This document shows, piece by piece, positions 33,395 through 45,110 of a stretch of 64,000 nt of DNA. The DNA is taken from assembly GCF_023721935.1 (NCBI RefSeq), contig NW_026057584.1:85992603-86056602 (forward strand). The letters are read 5' to 3'. Positions within the stretch are counted from its first letter, which is position 1. The number at the start of each line of letters is the position of its first letter. The stretch is from Panthera uncia. Its lineage: Eukaryota > Chordata > Mammalia > Carnivora > Felidae. Below the pieces are notes generated by a model that was given only the letters and a program-made list of their open reading frames with translations, was not told where the DNA came from and searched no databases. Both the position numbers and the translations under genes were made by a program.

Positions 33395-33523
33395 CCTTTC
33401 TTTTTTTTTTTTTAATTAATTTATTTACTTATTTAAGTAATCTACACACCCAATGTGGGGCTCAAACTCATGACCCCGAGACCAAGAGTCACATTCTTTC
33501 CTGACTGAGCCAGCCAGGCACCC
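33395..33523 (-). mobile_element. Short older CanSINE, minus strand
   Basis: T-rich tail, then 'ctacacacccaatgtggggc', 'tcatgaccccgagaccaaga' and a head ending 'gccagccaggcacccc'. The body lacks the 'gctgacagctcag' section, which indicates the short subtype. The flanks 'taaaggaacttt' (33383-33394) and 'taaaggaaattt' (33524-33535) look like an imperfect target-site duplication. Confidence 0.8.
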
Positions 33524-33539
33524 CTAAAGGAAATTTCTT

Positions 33540-33754
33540 TTTTTTTTTTTTTAATTTTTTTAATGTTTATTTATTTTTGAGAGACAGAGAGCACGAGTGG
33601 GGAAGAAGCAGACAGAGGGAGACACAGAATCCGAAGCAGGCTCCAGGCTCTGGCCTGTCAGCACAGTGTCTGATGCAGGGCTCAAACCCACGAACTGTGA
33701 GATATGCCCTGAGCCAAAGTCAGCGCTTAACCGACTGAGCCACCCAGGCGCCCC
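33540..33754 (-). mobile_element. CanSINE, minus strand
   Basis: Full-length felid SINE from a T-rich tail to a head ending 'cacccaggcgcccc'. The 13-bp target-site duplication 'aaggaaatttctt' is perfect at 33527-33539 and 33755-33767. It inserted directly at the flank of the neighbouring older SINE. Confidence 0.94.
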
Positions 33755-34584
33755 AAGGAAATTTCTTAAGCAGCATCCCTAAATTAAAAATAAAAGAGCA
33801 AAAGTATATGGATTTGACCGTACAATAATTAAGAATTTATGTTAATTATTAAACACTATTGACAGAGTAACAGAAAAATAACAAACTAGTGGAAAATACC
33901 TAGATTGACAAAAGATTTGTGCAAATCAATAAGAAAACAATAGGCAAACTGACTGGAAATAAGAACATAATTTAAATAAATAACTCATGAAAATACCTGA
34001 CCAATATGTCAAGAGATATACAAACTCTCTAGTGATCACTCTAAAAACAGGTTAAGTTAGCTTCTGTTGAAATGGCAAAAATCTGGATGAGAATTTATGG
34101 AAAGAAGAACTCTCATATATTCCTAGTTGAATTGTACACTGAAGCTATACTGACAAAGAATCTAGCAAAAGTTAGGAAAATAGAATATGTATGCATTATG
34201 TTCCAGCAACCCAATTCTGGTGTAAATCTATGGTACAGATAAATTCCTGACACGACAGAGTCGCTTCCTTCCTTTATCACACCGAGTTAACTGATTTTGG
34301 CCTCAGTTCTTGTGGTTCAGGTAACACTTACTTGTATTGTGTTTGTGTGTTTGTGTATGATCACGGGGAAAACCAAAAGTTTCTAGACCCTCTGAACAGA
34401 TGTTGTGAGCTGGACATGAAAGGGGAGTAGCAAAGGGAGGAAAGGCTTGACTTAGACTGAGAATGAGTTAGATTCCCTGAGACTAGGATGAGAGAGGGGT
34501 GAGCTTCCCTCACTGAGGAGAGTCGTGCTCTACCCTCAGGCAGCTGCCCAGCACTAGTGAGTGATTTAATCTGGAGGTAACATC

Positions 34585-35245
34585 TATTCACTTAATGAGT
34601 ACTTACTACGTGTCAGGCACAGCACACTACATTAGGCTTTGGGCATACTATTAGGGAAAAAAGATAAATAATTGAAATATAGAATATATTAGACAGTAAT
34701 CACTGATAAGGAGAAAAATATAAAAGAGGTGAAATGGCACATGAAATGTTGAGGAGGTAAAATTTTAAGTCTATAAGCAGAGGGATCATATGAAGGAAAG
34801 TAAAGAAAGACCTAAAGAAATTGAGGGAGTGAGCCAAGTAGGTTGAGGGGTGGGAGGTGCGTATTCCAGACAGAGGGAATAAGAAGTACAAAAACTCTAG
34901 ATGAGGATCATGTCTAGAATGTTTAAAAAAAAATGTGTGGAGATCAGTGTGACTGCAGAGGACCAAGAAAGGAAGGAGTATGAAGATAATGTCAGAGAAG
35001 TAATAAAGGCCTAGACTATTTGGGTCCCCCTGCCCTTTTGGAAAATCTGAGGGAGAAAGCGAAACATTAAGATAATTTGTCTCACGGGTGTACAAGATCA
35101 CTGTCTATCATATGAAGAATTTACTGAAGGAGGTAGGAATAGAACCAGGGACACCAATTATCAAGCTATTGCAATAATTCAAGGCAGAGATGATTGGGAA
35201 TTAGTCCAAGGTGGTGGAGGCAGGTATAAAGGAGATTTCACCATC
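34585..35245 (-). repeat. L2 fragment
   Basis: The plus strand follows reverse-complement L2: 'gagtacttactacgtgtcag' (34597-34616), 'gaggtaaaattttaag', 'ggtgggaggtgcgtattcca' (34850-34869), 'gcaataattcaaggcagaga' (35171-35190) and 'aaggtggtggaggcaggtat' (35208-35227). It is ancient and non-coding. Confidence 0.65.
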
Positions 35246-35372
35246 AAATTCTGGATGTGCTTTGAAAGTGGGTCCAACAGGGTTTCCTCTTGAGCAACCA
35301 CAGATAAATCGAGATTATAGTCCGAACTACTGAAAAATGTAGTTGCTATTAAATGAGGTGAAAAAAAAAAAA

Positions 35373-36130
35373 AACTTTAGAAGAGCTGGTTTTGCTGCAT
35401 CGGGGCCCAAAGCTAAAGGAGTAAAACTGAAGACTGCTCCTATGGCAAATTGAGGAGGCATGTAATCCTTTGAGTCAGAGATTTTCATGCCCATTGAGGA
35501 AATGAAGAGACGGTACTGGGCTTTGGTACTCCAAAGCCAAGAGTTAGAACTGATTCTTGCTAAAGAGAACACTGTAGAATGGTTATGACTGCCACAAAAG
35601 AGGCACTAAAATAGATTAAAAAACAAAACAAAACAAAACAAGAAAACTTGTCAACACTAGGGTTCTATGTGGGGAAAGCAAGTCTTTTGTGAGAAATTGA
35701 AAATTGATTCATGTTGAGGATCCAGATGCATAATATCTTCTCCAGTACTGAGAATTCTAAGTCTATAAATCCACGTAAAACTACTTTTAGACCAGTGAAA
35801 CCAGGTGGCCTTGGAAAAAGCAAATGCAAAACTGCCATGTAGCAAATACTTCCTCAATCCAGAAGAAGTCTAACTGCATCTAAACATTTTCACTCACTGT
35901 CTAAGGTGCTTTCACAATGAAACTGACACTGCATATGAAGAAATGATCAATTTTTAGGCAGAAGTCAGCATTAAAAAAAAACAGGATAGAGTCTTCATAA
36001 TTTGAAATTACAGAGATGAGAAAATAATCTACAAAATGAGCATATTGAAGCTGTATACAAAGATTAGAAGTAGAGTCCATAAAAAACACCAGAGGTCCAT
36101 AAAAAATGTCAGATTTTTATAAAAATAAAA
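35373..36130 (+). pseudogene. Possible processed-pseudogene remnant, parent unknown
   Basis: Plus-strand conceptual translation shows coding-like composition despite scattered stops. 'KAKGVKLKTAPMAN' leads after two stops to 'EIFMPIEEMKRRYWALVLQS' with about 20 further open codons (35471-35590). Charged, helix-prone runs continue in other frames to about 36090, followed by an A-rich stretch. I cannot identify a parent protein. Codon-level resemblance can arise by chance, so this is a suggestion only. Confidence 0.2.
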
Positions 36131-36940
36131 TACAAAATTTTAAAAATACATATTAAGGACTTATGTTCTTGATTACCAGAGATTTTTCTGGCAGTAGGTA
36201 GATGACCCTATTCTAATTGCACCATAATGAATATACCTATATTGGGCCATGAATTAGAATACAATTCCTGTACCGTAATGCCTTCTAACTGAAATATTTT
36301 ACCATTATATGTTTTTTCTTGATAATATCTGAGCATACCATTATAAATCAAAGGTTGTGTCATTCTCATAATTCTTTTCTGTATATAACTATTAGATATT
36401 ATGTTTTACCAAGCATTGGATATTCTGAGGTCTTAATGAAAAACATAACCTAAGAAATTATTTACTTCAAATAAATTTGTTACTCTTGAAACATTTTAGA
36501 AGGATCACTTGCATCATCACAGATAGAAGGCGCTTTATTTTTCTAGTTAAACAATAACCAATACTGTGAATTAGTGGGGTTGTAATTTTTATTGTTCTTC
36601 TTTGCATTATTTCCTTTCTGTGGATATGAACGAAAACCCAAAGATTACTTCTTTATACTTATGAAAAAATTATGTCTTATAGAATATATCAGCCACTTAT
36701 ATTTCATATCATTAAAACTGAAATAACCTGAAAATGTGTATCTAGATGAAAATTTTTTTCTTTTAACTTCTAAAAGTAATGCACATGTAAAATGTCTAAC
36801 AAGTACACATCATCACTTTATGCCAACTGTGTTCTAATAAATACCAATTATTCTGAACTCTTATCTTAGTCAAAAAATGGGGTTTTCCACTTACTTCTTC
36901 TCAAGTAAAATTTGGTACTGAGACAAAAAAAATAATAATA
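36131..36940. other. Unassigned AT-rich DNA
   Basis: No gene or clear repeat recognised. Confidence 0.5.
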
Positions 36941-36944
36941 TTAA

Positions 36945-37210
36945 AAATTCAAAAGAAATATTAAAATCAATGACAGGTGAAGAAAGAATTAGTAAACTTG
37001 AAGATAGAATTCAAGAAAACTAGAAGGTGGCAAGAGTGCTGAAAAGATGCAAAAGATGAAAGAATGAATAAGAGACACAAAGATTAGAATACATCTTTAA
37101 GGAGTTCCAGGGGAAGGGAATAGAGAAGATGGGGGAGAGCAAAATATAAAGGGATAAAACCTGAGAATTTCCTTAACTTGATAAAAAGATTTGAAGAACG
37201 ATGGTGGACC
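36945..37210 (+). repeat. Ancient L1M ORF1-region fragment
   Basis: Sequence such as 'gaagaaagaattagtaaact' (36979-36998), 'ttgaagatagaattcaagaa' (36998-37017) and 'aatttccttaacttgataaa' (37166-37185) has the order of an old L1 ORF1 coiled-coil and RNA-binding region. It has stops and no usable frame. Confidence 0.5.
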
Positions 37211-38402
37211 TGGATGAAAGGCAGATTCAGGAATGACTTTCACAAACTGAGACTTTTCTGAGCTGAGTTTTATAGAAACCAGCTGGTGAGTTATCAGTGT
37301 GAACCTGTGTGTACATGCAGGAAGGTATTGGCTGATGGAGGTGTGCCCTCTATTCTGGTAAATAAGGTAACTAAAGAATCCCACATTCACCAATAGCAAA
37401 GGACGATAATTATTCTCTCTGTGACTACATGGCTGTCATCATACCAGTGTATACCTTTGATTTGGCCAACTATAAATTAAAGTATGGCCTCCTATTGTCC
37501 AATGAGCCATATTATAGATAGAAAATATAAACAATTGATGAAATGGTCCAATAAGTGATGAGCTGGAGCAGGTTCAAACCAACTTGCAAAAGCCACATGT
37601 GCACATTATCTTCTCAACCCTATGTTAAGTAACATTTGTCTGTGACAGAATTACTTACACCATGAAAACTGGCAAATGCTACAACTTGGGGCTTTAGTTT
37701 CCAGAGAATTGGTTATTAAATAATCTATCACATGTCACTGAAGCGACTCTCTACTGGTGGAATGAAGCAACATACCTCAAAGCAACAATACAAAGTTTGT
37801 ACTTAAAATATTATTTCCCTAACTAGAAATGAAATTAAAGAAAACAAAAAAAAAGTTACATAACTTATCAGAAATAGAGTATGGATTATTATTTCAAGAT
37901 TTTAGATTGTAATTAATCACCACTACAATTCATGCTGAAACATAATGGAAGCATTTCTATCCTGTTAGATTCTGCATTGTTACAGACTCTGGAAAGAACA
38001 TAATAATGAGGCTGAAGAGCCTTGCTTTTGTTCACCACAAGAAATGAGAATGATTAGGACATGGAGAAAACTATACATAGTAGCTTAAACCTGCTAGACT
38101 TGGAAAACACCACAATGATACATTTTCCTCTAAAACAATAACAAGAAGAAGAAACAAAAATAATTAATTAGAATAATTTAAAATCACTTTTGAAACATGT
38201 ATGATGAAAATACCTAAAAATTTCCCCCCAAAAGCTATGTCTTTACAAGTTTTCATGGATCTTATTAACCTGTGTCTTATAAAGTGGCCAAGATATGTCT
38301 GCCTGCTTTGCTTAAGAATGACTCAGCCGAGCAGAGTTTAAAAAGATCATGTGGAAGAATGATTTGTGCCAATAATATTTTGTTCTAAAGAAAGGGCCTG
38401 CT
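37211..38402. other. Unassigned DNA
   Basis: No gene or clear repeat recognised. Confidence 0.5.
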
Positions 38403-38621
38403 GGAGCACCTGGGTGGCTCAGTCCATTAAGCATCCGACTCTTGATCTTGTCTCAGGTCATGATCTGATAGTTCATGAGATCAAGCCCGGCATTGGGCTC
38501 TGTGCTGAAGTGCAGAGCTTGCTTGGGATTCTCTCTCTCCCTCTCCCTGTCCCTCCCCCACTTGTACGGGTGCGCTTGCTCTCTCTCTCAAAATAAATAT
38601 GTAAACTCAAAAAAAAAAAAG
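38403..38621 (+). mobile_element. CanSINE, first of a head-to-tail pair
   Basis: Head 'ggagcacctgggtggctcag', a 'gactcttgatcttgtctcag' variant, a CT-rich region and an A-run to about 38621. The second SINE begins directly after its A-tail. Confidence 0.9.
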
Positions 38622-38812
38622 AGGGGTTCCTGGTTGGCTCAATCAGTTAAGCATCTGACTCTTGGTTTTGGCTCAGGTCATTCGTGAGATCAAGCCCTGC
38701 ATCAGGCTCTGTGCTGACAGTGTGGAACCTCCTTGGGATGCTCTCTCTCCCTCTCTCTCTCTTAAAAATAAATCTTTTTTTTTTTCAAAAAAAAAGAGAA
38801 AAAAAGAAAATG
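38622..38812 (+). mobile_element. CanSINE, second of the pair
   Basis: Head 'ggggttcctggttggctcaa', 'gactcttggttttggctcag', 'gtgctgacagtgtggaacct', a short CT-rich region and an A-rich tail. The outer flanks 'aaagaaagggcct' (about 38388-38400) and 'aaagaaaatgcct' (about 38803-38815) may be a shared imperfect duplication. Confidence 0.9.
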
Positions 38813-38829
38813 CCTATTAAGACACAAGG

Positions 38830-41800
38830 TGGCAAAATGTTGCAGGAATGCTAGTGGAAACTGCTATACTTTCTATATCCTCTATGGTGTCTTTGGTTTC
38901 TGGCCTTTTTTGAGCCAGAGGCATCAATGGCTTTGTTCTGGAGTAGCTTTTCAAGGATTTTGTATAGCAAACAGTCTTAGAACATATAGTGTCATCTTCT
39001 GGAGCAGAGAGGAGTTTTTTTCATTGCAAAGAATAATGAAGATTTGTCTCCCTTTGGAGCAAAGTTTGTTTGGGTAGGTTGCCCTTATACATAATTGGGG
39101 TTTTCTAATTTCAAGGTCTCTTTAATATAAACCCACCATGTACACCTGAGCCCATCTCCACATTGCCTCCATGGGACCTGTGGAGCAAGGGAAACTGATG
39201 TAGACATGAAACTCACAATATCTGCTGTGCTGTGAGTAGAAGTCCTTTGTCTCTGACCCAGGAATCTCCTGTCTTCTGCTACCATTTACAAAACGGCAGC
39301 ACAGTAAGTTGTAAGTAGTATAGAATCTCAGACTCCACAGTTCTAGACACATCCAACCCTTCTAATTTTGACTTTTCTTCCTTGCACTGTTTATTACTTC
39401 ACTCTCTCATTACTTTGTTCTTCCCTCCCTATTTCTATTTTATATCACCTTATTTTTCATTGTTCTTTATTTATCCTCTATATAGTTATCCTCTCTATAT
39501 AAACACAACATCTAGTACAGAACGTAGCACATAATATAGATGTGTTGAGTCAACCCACGCATTTAAAAGTTTCCATCTCTAAAGAGCATTTTTTCCCCTT
39601 GGTTTATCATTGACAACTTGAATTAGATGTGCATAATGTTAGTTAATTTAGTTTTGAGTTTCAATTGTTAATTTCCTTTTAAATTGTGGGATATTGAATC
39701 ATCATAGCAATTTTAAGAAATATATTTTACTTTTTTAAGAGTTTGCTGCACCATTTCCTACTTTCTAGGGGATTTTTTCTCTCTTTCTCTTCCTTTTGAT
39801 GTGCAGGGCCATTTAAGTCCTCCATGCATTTCTGGAAAACTAAAACCCCAAATCTAAGCCTGTTGAACCTCTTGTCACACAAGTATTTGAAAGAATGATA
39901 CTTAAGGGAAATAGAAAATGACACTTTTTCCCTCATCTTTTGAAGACGAAATGATCCACCCCCCTCCCTCCAATTCTACCAAAAGAGATTCCCCAGCTCA
40001 TTTTCCTTAGCAAGAGCTTTAAAGTGTAAAAAATTCATCAAACATCTTTTCCTCTGAGACAATGTCATCTGAGTTCAAAGGATGTACACAGCTCTGCAAA
40101 ACTGCTGTCTTGTTTCAGTGATAAGGCCTTGGCTTTCATTTTATGTTTGATTCCAAGAAAATCAAATCTGTTTTTATGTACACTATGACTATAACTAAAT
40201 CAGGAAATTAGGAGAAATAATCTATTTCTGCAGACAGCTGGGGGGAAAAGTTTCCAGTTAAGAAAAAAATCCTATAATGACTCTTCAGCTAGGTTACTTT
40301 TTCACTCTCAAGATATGCTCAGTTATTAAAATTGAAAACATATATTTATCCTTACACACAATGAACAAAATGTATTCTGTTGCTCTTGGGAAAAAGTACC
40401 GTCTACTTCCTATGATTAACTCTTTGGAAAACCTTTACTGGATAACTAGAAAATTGAAGGAAGTGCTTGTTTGTTTGCTTATTTTCTGCAATCTAGTCAA
40501 AACTTTTATACCATAATGATTAGGAGTTTGTGTGTGTGTTTGTAAAAATGTCAATGTCCATCCAATGACCTACTGAATTAGAGTGTTTCTGGGCATGGAC
40601 ATAGAAAATCTTCATTTTTAAAAGAGATTTTATCTCAGCACATTCTTATCCATTGAATGTAGTAATGCACACTATAATGCTTGAGATATAATATATTAAT
40701 TGTCTTACATATTCAAAAACATTCTGCAGATATTATGAAATAAACTATATATCAATAATACACAAAAGATGAATTAATAAGTGCCTCACTCAAATTAGAT
40801 TATTTTTTCTCCTCAAGTTCATATAAATCTTGGGTAAACTAAAAGTATTAGAATAATTAAAAACCTACAAGTAAAACAATTTCCCCAAAATTAGGAGTAA
40901 CTTTTAGATGAAAGATTGTATTCATTTTCAACCTCAAATATTGGATTATACAAATATTTAGAAAAATTTGCCCTGTATATATCCTGATAAAATGTAAGTA
41001 GATAATTTCAAAATGAAGGTTGACTCCTTGGCTTCTCAGGAAAGTTCCCCTACCCTCTTCAACAAACTTTACTTAAAACTCTTTTAGTATCTAACAAGAC
41101 ATGACCATGCATAGAGCAAAATAAAGGAAATATTGAAAAATAACTTGATTACTTCTTTTACTCCAATTCCTTTTAATCTCACTGGTAGATTCTTATAAGT
41201 TTCGTGAACATTCTAATAAGTTAATGTTAAGAGTACTCAAAAGTTGAGTTGAACTCCGAAAAAGATTACAAACTTAAGAAACTATCAGTAGTATAAACGA
41301 GTTCTTCTAATGTTACCTTGTTATTACATTTTAGTTCATAGTAGGGAGAGTATTGTCAGCAAATCATAAGTTACAAATGAACAATTTTCTTGTATCTTAT
41401 TGGCCACTACCGGGAAGAAAAAAGGTTTATAAATGCAAGCTTTTAGCTGGGCACATTGTTAGCCAAAAAGAAAATTTGTGTTCTGCTTCTTAGGAAGAAG
41501 AGGGAAATGGTGATTGGATAAATCATTGTTTCTTGTCTCTAAAATCAGAATTGAGCCAAAGATAATTTAAAATAACTAATATGATTGTTTTTATTTTTTA
41601 CTATACAGATCACAAAATCTAGTAAGACAAAAATCTAGCAAGATACTCTATATTTACCTATACATAGTGAAGTTAATCCCACATAATTAATGAAAAATAG
41701 TAGTATGTGTCTAGAGCTTGTGTGTGTGTGTGTGTGTGTATAGACACACAAGGATACCTGCACATATCAAGGAATCAAAGGAAGTAGCATATTAATATGA

Positions 41801-43685
41801 GTGGTCTACAGGTAAGTCCTGCAATTAGGCCAGGGGTTAGTTTGAGAGCATGTTATTCTAGATGGTCTTCCTTTATTCTGAAATCAAAGGGGAGCTATCA
41901 AAGGTTTATTGTACTATTTTTGTTAACAAATATCATTCTGGTGAATGGATTGCAGCTACTTTTATTATTCCATTTAATTCAGGAAAATACTCCTTGAGAC
42001 ATTGGTTTATGCAGGGAAATGTCAGGAAATGCTTCCAATATGAGAAGACATAACTGAGTCCTCCAGTCTGTAGAATTACACACAGGCATCCTTCACCATT
42101 AGTAAACATCTTGCTTTCCAAAGTCAAAGTTGCTGAGTAACTTCCAACGCTTATCATGCAGAACTTTCTTACTTGGCTTTACTGATTGACTGGTGTCTCC
42201 ATCTCTTCTCCCTCTAAATCAAGATAAATGGGATCCAAAAAATAATAAATCACACAAAATCTAGAACTGTATTATTGTGAGGTTAACAAAATGGCTATCC
42301 TCTCAATCCAGCCAGCTAAAAGTCCTGAGAGACCCATTTACCCACAAGACCCAAATTAGTGTCAGGTTCATCAGTGATGTGGTGCCACCTCATGGAACTT
42401 GTGTCCTTTAACTTAAACATAGATGGGGACTATTCTGGGTTTTGTGGCTGCCTGGGGTTTCCTCAACCGAGATAGTAAGTTCAGAAATCTCATAGTTACA
42501 TAGTTTTATAGCTAGTTACGCTGGGTTCGTTTCATCAGCCAACTCTGATGAGATTTGGGCAGAAAATTACTGGAAATGTAGAACACATCCTGTCTCCTGA
42601 ATCAGGGTTGCCTCTGCTTGCCCTCAGCCCACCCTCCCCAAAAGATGAATGCAAGCTCACTTCCTACTGAAAAGTTGACTAGTGGAGGACCAATGTCATT
42701 CTTTTTCTGTCTGATTCTGATTTATTGCAATAGTTTACCATATTTAAAATATATGTCTCATTTTCTGGTACACAGCTTGTTTGAGATTATGTTTCAGGTA
42801 ATTTACTTCTTAAATTGCCCCAGAGACAATGAAGAGATCCAACAAACAAGGATATTAAAAATATTTAGATAGTGGTAAGGCATACATATTGACCAGGTGA
42901 CTACTGGCAGTAGTAGATACTGCCCATAAATAGCAGATATAGCCTTGTTACACTCACTGGGTATCAGCCATGCTCAAAGGCAATGCCCTAGATTCAAACT
43001 TGCAGATCAACATAGGGTCAACACCTTGCTCTTCAAACCCTCTTCTTGAATTTCAATGCCCCTTGAGTTAAGGAGAGTCTGATCTGAATGGTCCCAGAGT
43101 ATTAGCAGCTATAGTCATAATCAAAAATTATTACTAGGAAATTTCAAATTTTATAAAGAATTACAGGAAATTAAAGATTTCTGGGTTTATTTTCCTTTGT
43201 TTTATGTTTTTATATGTAATTTAATTAACTACTGTTGCAAAACCAGTGTGGTCTCTCATTTTCTTTTCAATAGAATTTCAACTATATTGTAAACTAAGTG
43301 TGCTTTTGCTGACCCATCTGACAAAATTCAAACAACCACATTACAAGTAGATCTTTAATATGAAAAATTGGCGACCTCATTTATTTTAGAAGTTAGGGGA
43401 TCATTTCAATCCTACTGAAGAATTAGTGTCATTCATCATTCACATATTAATATGAATGACCCTAGGTTGCTTCTTCTCTAAATACGATTGAGACTAGAAG
43501 AGTCCCACTTGATGAGACCTACATTTTAAAGATCTGTGCTCAGGCTCCCTTCCAGAATGCTCTTCTCCATGAGTGAGGAATACACAGACCAGTTACATGT
43601 ACCCAACTGGAATCCTTTCTCTGGACATCTAGACATCTACAGATACTGAAGATTTGGAAATTTCCTGTCAAATAGTCCTTAGCCT
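38830..43685. other. Unassigned DNA, long SINE-free stretch
   Basis: Nearly 4.9 kb has no SINE and no gene I can support. Part of 38900-39360 has a composition reminiscent of an old LTR but no defining feature. A TG microsatellite lies at 41719-41740. Confidence 0.45.
41719..41740. repeat. (TG)n microsatellite
   Basis: About ten uninterrupted TG units ending 'gtgtgtata'. Confidence 0.95.
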
Positions 43686-43716
43686 CCTCTCTCGCTCTCT
43701 CTCTCTGTCTCTCTCA

Positions 43717-43898
43717 CTTTAAGTTTGTTTGTTTATTTATGTATTTATTTACTTAGAGAGGGAGGGAGGGGCAGAATCCCAAGTAGGCTCCACGCTGTCA
43801 GAGCCCAAACTGGGGCTTGAACTCATGAACAGTGAGATCATGACCTGAGCTGAGATCAAGGGTTTAATGCTTAACCAAATGAGCCACCCAGGTGCCCC
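43717..43898 (-). mobile_element. CanSINE, minus strand
   Basis: The tail 'gtttatttatgtatttattt' is followed by a GA-rich region, 'ctccacgctgtcagagccca' and a head ending 'gagccacccaggtgcccc'. A (CT)n tract adjoins it at 43686-43715. No clear target-site duplication. Confidence 0.9.
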
Positions 43899-44489
43899 TT
43901 CTTCTAGGTCTTATTAAAATGTCTCCCCTGGTTCTATCTTTCCAAGGTTGGGCCACACTGCCAGGTGTGTGCACCACCAGCTCTTGGGCAGGCCTAAGGA
44001 AGGGCCATTTGGGGAGAAAAGTTGGATGAAGCTAGATACGCATGCCAATGAGGTCCCTCTAAGCTGAGGGGTGGAGCCTAGAGTAGGAAGAGAGAGCTTG
44101 GCTCAAATTGAAGACCAACGGCAGGGGTTGGCACCCCTGTACCCTCATTTCAGAGTGGTCTCCAAGGAGCACAAAAATTCAAACATTGATTCTGGTTTTC
44201 CGGGTCATTATAAAGGAATATGTATCAATGTAAGATGATAGAACTTGGTATTATTTAATAGTTTATTAATAATTTGCTTTATAACTTTTAAGTATTTAGT
44301 AATATATAGATAGAGAGATAGATAGATACACATATGGAGATCTCTATTTATACTCCTGCTCTGGGCTCTGCAAACATTATGAGTGGATCTAGGAGACAAT
44401 AAGGAAAAGAAGTATTATTTTGGTGCTGGAACACCGAGGTCTGGGAGGTATTTCAGTGGAAGGATTAGAAATATAAAGGCCTGTGCACT
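43899..44489. other. Unassigned DNA
   Basis: No gene recognised. A short GATA-type tract lies at about 44308-44330. Confidence 0.5.
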
Positions 44490-45110
44490 GATGGGGTTTT
44501 GGAGTGGTGTGATTCTGGAGCCGATGACCAAGAAAGAATTCTTGAGATGTCTTTGAGTGCAAAAAAGGTGATTCCATTAAAGCACAGAAATAGGACCCGT
44601 GGGTAGAAAGAGCTGCACTAGGATTGTGAAGAGTGACTGGTTATATACTATGGAGTTGGGGGGGCCTCCAGGAGGAGTTTCATGTGCTTAGGAGGATTCA
44701 TAAGGTTCCAGAGCCCTTGCTAAGGTTGTTTTCCCTCTAGTAAAGCATTAACATTAGGACAGTTGGGGGTTCCTGGAGAAATGTTACAATCTGTATTTGC
44801 CTCAAGTATTTGTCAATGGGCTTCAGGTTATAAGGATATTTAATTTTACCTGTCATGTCTTTCTTGCCTTTGTTCCTCACATCACTATGAAGGGGAGGGT
44901 GATATTGGGGCTCCAGGAAACTGAATCTATAGGTTCTGGAGATTAGGCTATTGATAAGATTGACTTTTTTCTTGCAATTTACTAAGATATTTGTAAACTT
45001 TTTGAGACTCATGTCCTGCATGACTGTGATCTCTATCAGTTAACCATTTGTTTTCTCCTTTCCTTTATTCTTGGTCAGCCAGGAGTGCCTAAGAATATGA
45101 CACATACCCC
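44490..45110 (-). repeat. LTR-like retroviral remnant
   Basis: On the minus strand there is a TATA-type motif (GTATATAA, about 44640-44648), then about 70 bp downstream a degraded polyadenylation signal (CTTTAATGGAAT, about 44570-44582), then 'TTCTTGGTCATCGGCTCC' (U5-like). The spacing of TATA, poly(A) signal and U5 fits a solitary LTR of an endogenous retrovirus. The class is uncertain, no matching second LTR is present and there are no coding remains. Confidence 0.5.

Larger units (their letters stand above)
32830..34250 (+). mobile_element. Ancient L1M fragment (ORF2 3' end), carrying two SINEs
   Basis: Plus-strand sequence follows L1 ORF2 C-terminal and 3' UTR order. It includes the 'ggaaatgtattatgttcata' section (32865-32884), 'tcagtaaaatcccaattatt' (32943-32962), 'gatggtgttggcaagacata' (33224-33243), 'ccacaatgctgatac' and 'caaattctggtgtaaatcta'-like late sequence near 34211-34230. 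It is far too mutated to code. SINEs at 33395-33523 and 33540-33754 interrupt it. Confidence 0.6.
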
